Of a stretch of 6,493 nucleotides of DNA, positions 6,175-6,493 are shown in pieces. The stretch is taken from positions 1 through 6,493 of the forward strand of contig CABQCN010000086.1 in assembly GCA_902462635.1 (NCBI GenBank), in the 5' to 3' direction. Made by a program: the position numbers and the translations under genes. The DNA is from an uncultured Oscillospiraceae bacterium. GTDB taxonomy: Bacteria > Bacillota > Clostridia > UBA1212 > UBA1255. Positions within the stretch are counted from its first letter, which is position 1; each line of letters begins with the position of its first letter. The notes beneath the pieces are model-generated. The model worked only from the letters and a program-made list of their open reading frames with translations, did no database searches and was not told the DNA's origin.

Positions 6175-6493
6175 TTAAATCTCCGTGGCGAAAAGACTCA
6201 GCCACTCTTTATTCTGCGGGTCGGGCGGCGATAATTTTCCCTCGTTCCAGCCCTCGTAAAGAGAACACGTTACGAACAGGTTCAAATAATTCGTCATAAA
6301 ATTTCCCATCTGCCAATGCAGATGTTTGGGGATTCCCGGCAAATATTCCGCTCGAATCAGTCCATACGCTTTTTGAAAGGACTTTTTTGCTTCCTGATAA
6401 AATGAGAATGCAATTTCTTCGATTTTCACGCGTTCCGATCTGCCGGCAAAATAATAATTCTGCCGGAATCCGCGCTCCGTTTTCAAAAACAGA
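6175..6493 (-). CDS. unrecognised protein, C-terminal part only (5' end beyond the right edge)
   Basis: I do not recognise this protein. The frame is open from the right edge to the TAA at 6177-6175, giving about 105 C-terminal residues. The segment is soluble-looking, rich in aromatic and charged residues, with no membrane helix. Visible landmarks are RQNYYFAGRSERV, a helical AFSFYQEAKKSFQKAYGLI, then GIPKHLHWQMGNFMTNYLNL and a final SLYEGWNEGKLSPPDPQNKE. No metal-binding or nucleotide-binding motif stands out. A TTG at 6486 could be a start, but the frame continues open to the edge and no ribosome-binding site can be assessed there, so I treat it as the tail of a longer gene. It is followed by a strong terminator, which supports its being a real, expressed gene and separates it from the peptidase unit. 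Confidence 0.65.
   Translation of the reverse strand, partial: LFLKTERGFRQNYYFAGRSERVKIEEIAFSFYQEAKKSFQKAYGLIRAEYLPGIPKHLHWQMGNFMTNYLNLFVTCSLYEGWNEGKLSPPDPQNKEWLSLFATEI

Overview
The window reads as a stretch of chromosome from a Bacillota organism, most likely an anaerobic, gut-type Clostridia. That is an inference from three things: purine-rich Shine-Dalgarno sites and sigma-A-type promoters, a YugP-type zinc peptidase, and an intracellular GH106-like glycosidase of the kind seen in such genomes. Coding regions are GC-rich at third positions and the few intergenic gaps are AT-rich. All genes recognised lie on the minus strand, so the window is best read from its right end to its left end.

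From right to left: (1) the 3' end of an unrecognised gene (6175 to the right edge), closed by a strong intrinsic terminator (6131-6162). (2) A consensus extended -10 promoter (6104-6133) whose -35 box lies in the terminator's U-tract. It drives a membrane-bound YugP-family zinc metallopeptidase (5374-6069), followed with a 1-nt TGATG overlap by a dCMP deaminase (4889-5374). (3) A second sigma-A-type promoter (4859-4887) immediately after the deaminase stop codon, driving D-3-phosphoglycerate dehydrogenase, serA (3204-4820). (4) After a 15-bp gap, an AEC-family (auxin efflux carrier-like) membrane transporter (2208-3188). (5) After a 22-bp gap, a large GH106-like glycoside hydrolase that starts at 2185 and runs off the left edge with 728 codons visible.

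The layout suggests two nested transcription units. The outer one starts at the peptidase. The inner one (serA, transporter, hydrolase) can be transcribed independently, and no terminator separates the two. SerA commits 3-phosphoglycerate to serine synthesis and the deaminase supplies dUMP for thymidylate, so a loose one-carbon/nucleotide link is imaginable. The transporter and glycosidase do not obviously belong to either pathway, and their co-transcription with serA is the least ordinary feature of the layout.

I see no CRISPR array, RNA gene, insertion sequence, phage gene or defence system. There is no gene-free stretch over 300 bases; the largest gap (6070-6174) is accounted for by the terminator and promoter. 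I do not see a clear candidate for an undescribed system. The observations below are modest: operon composition, an intragenic hairpin, an inverted repeat at a promoter, and one unrecognised protein.
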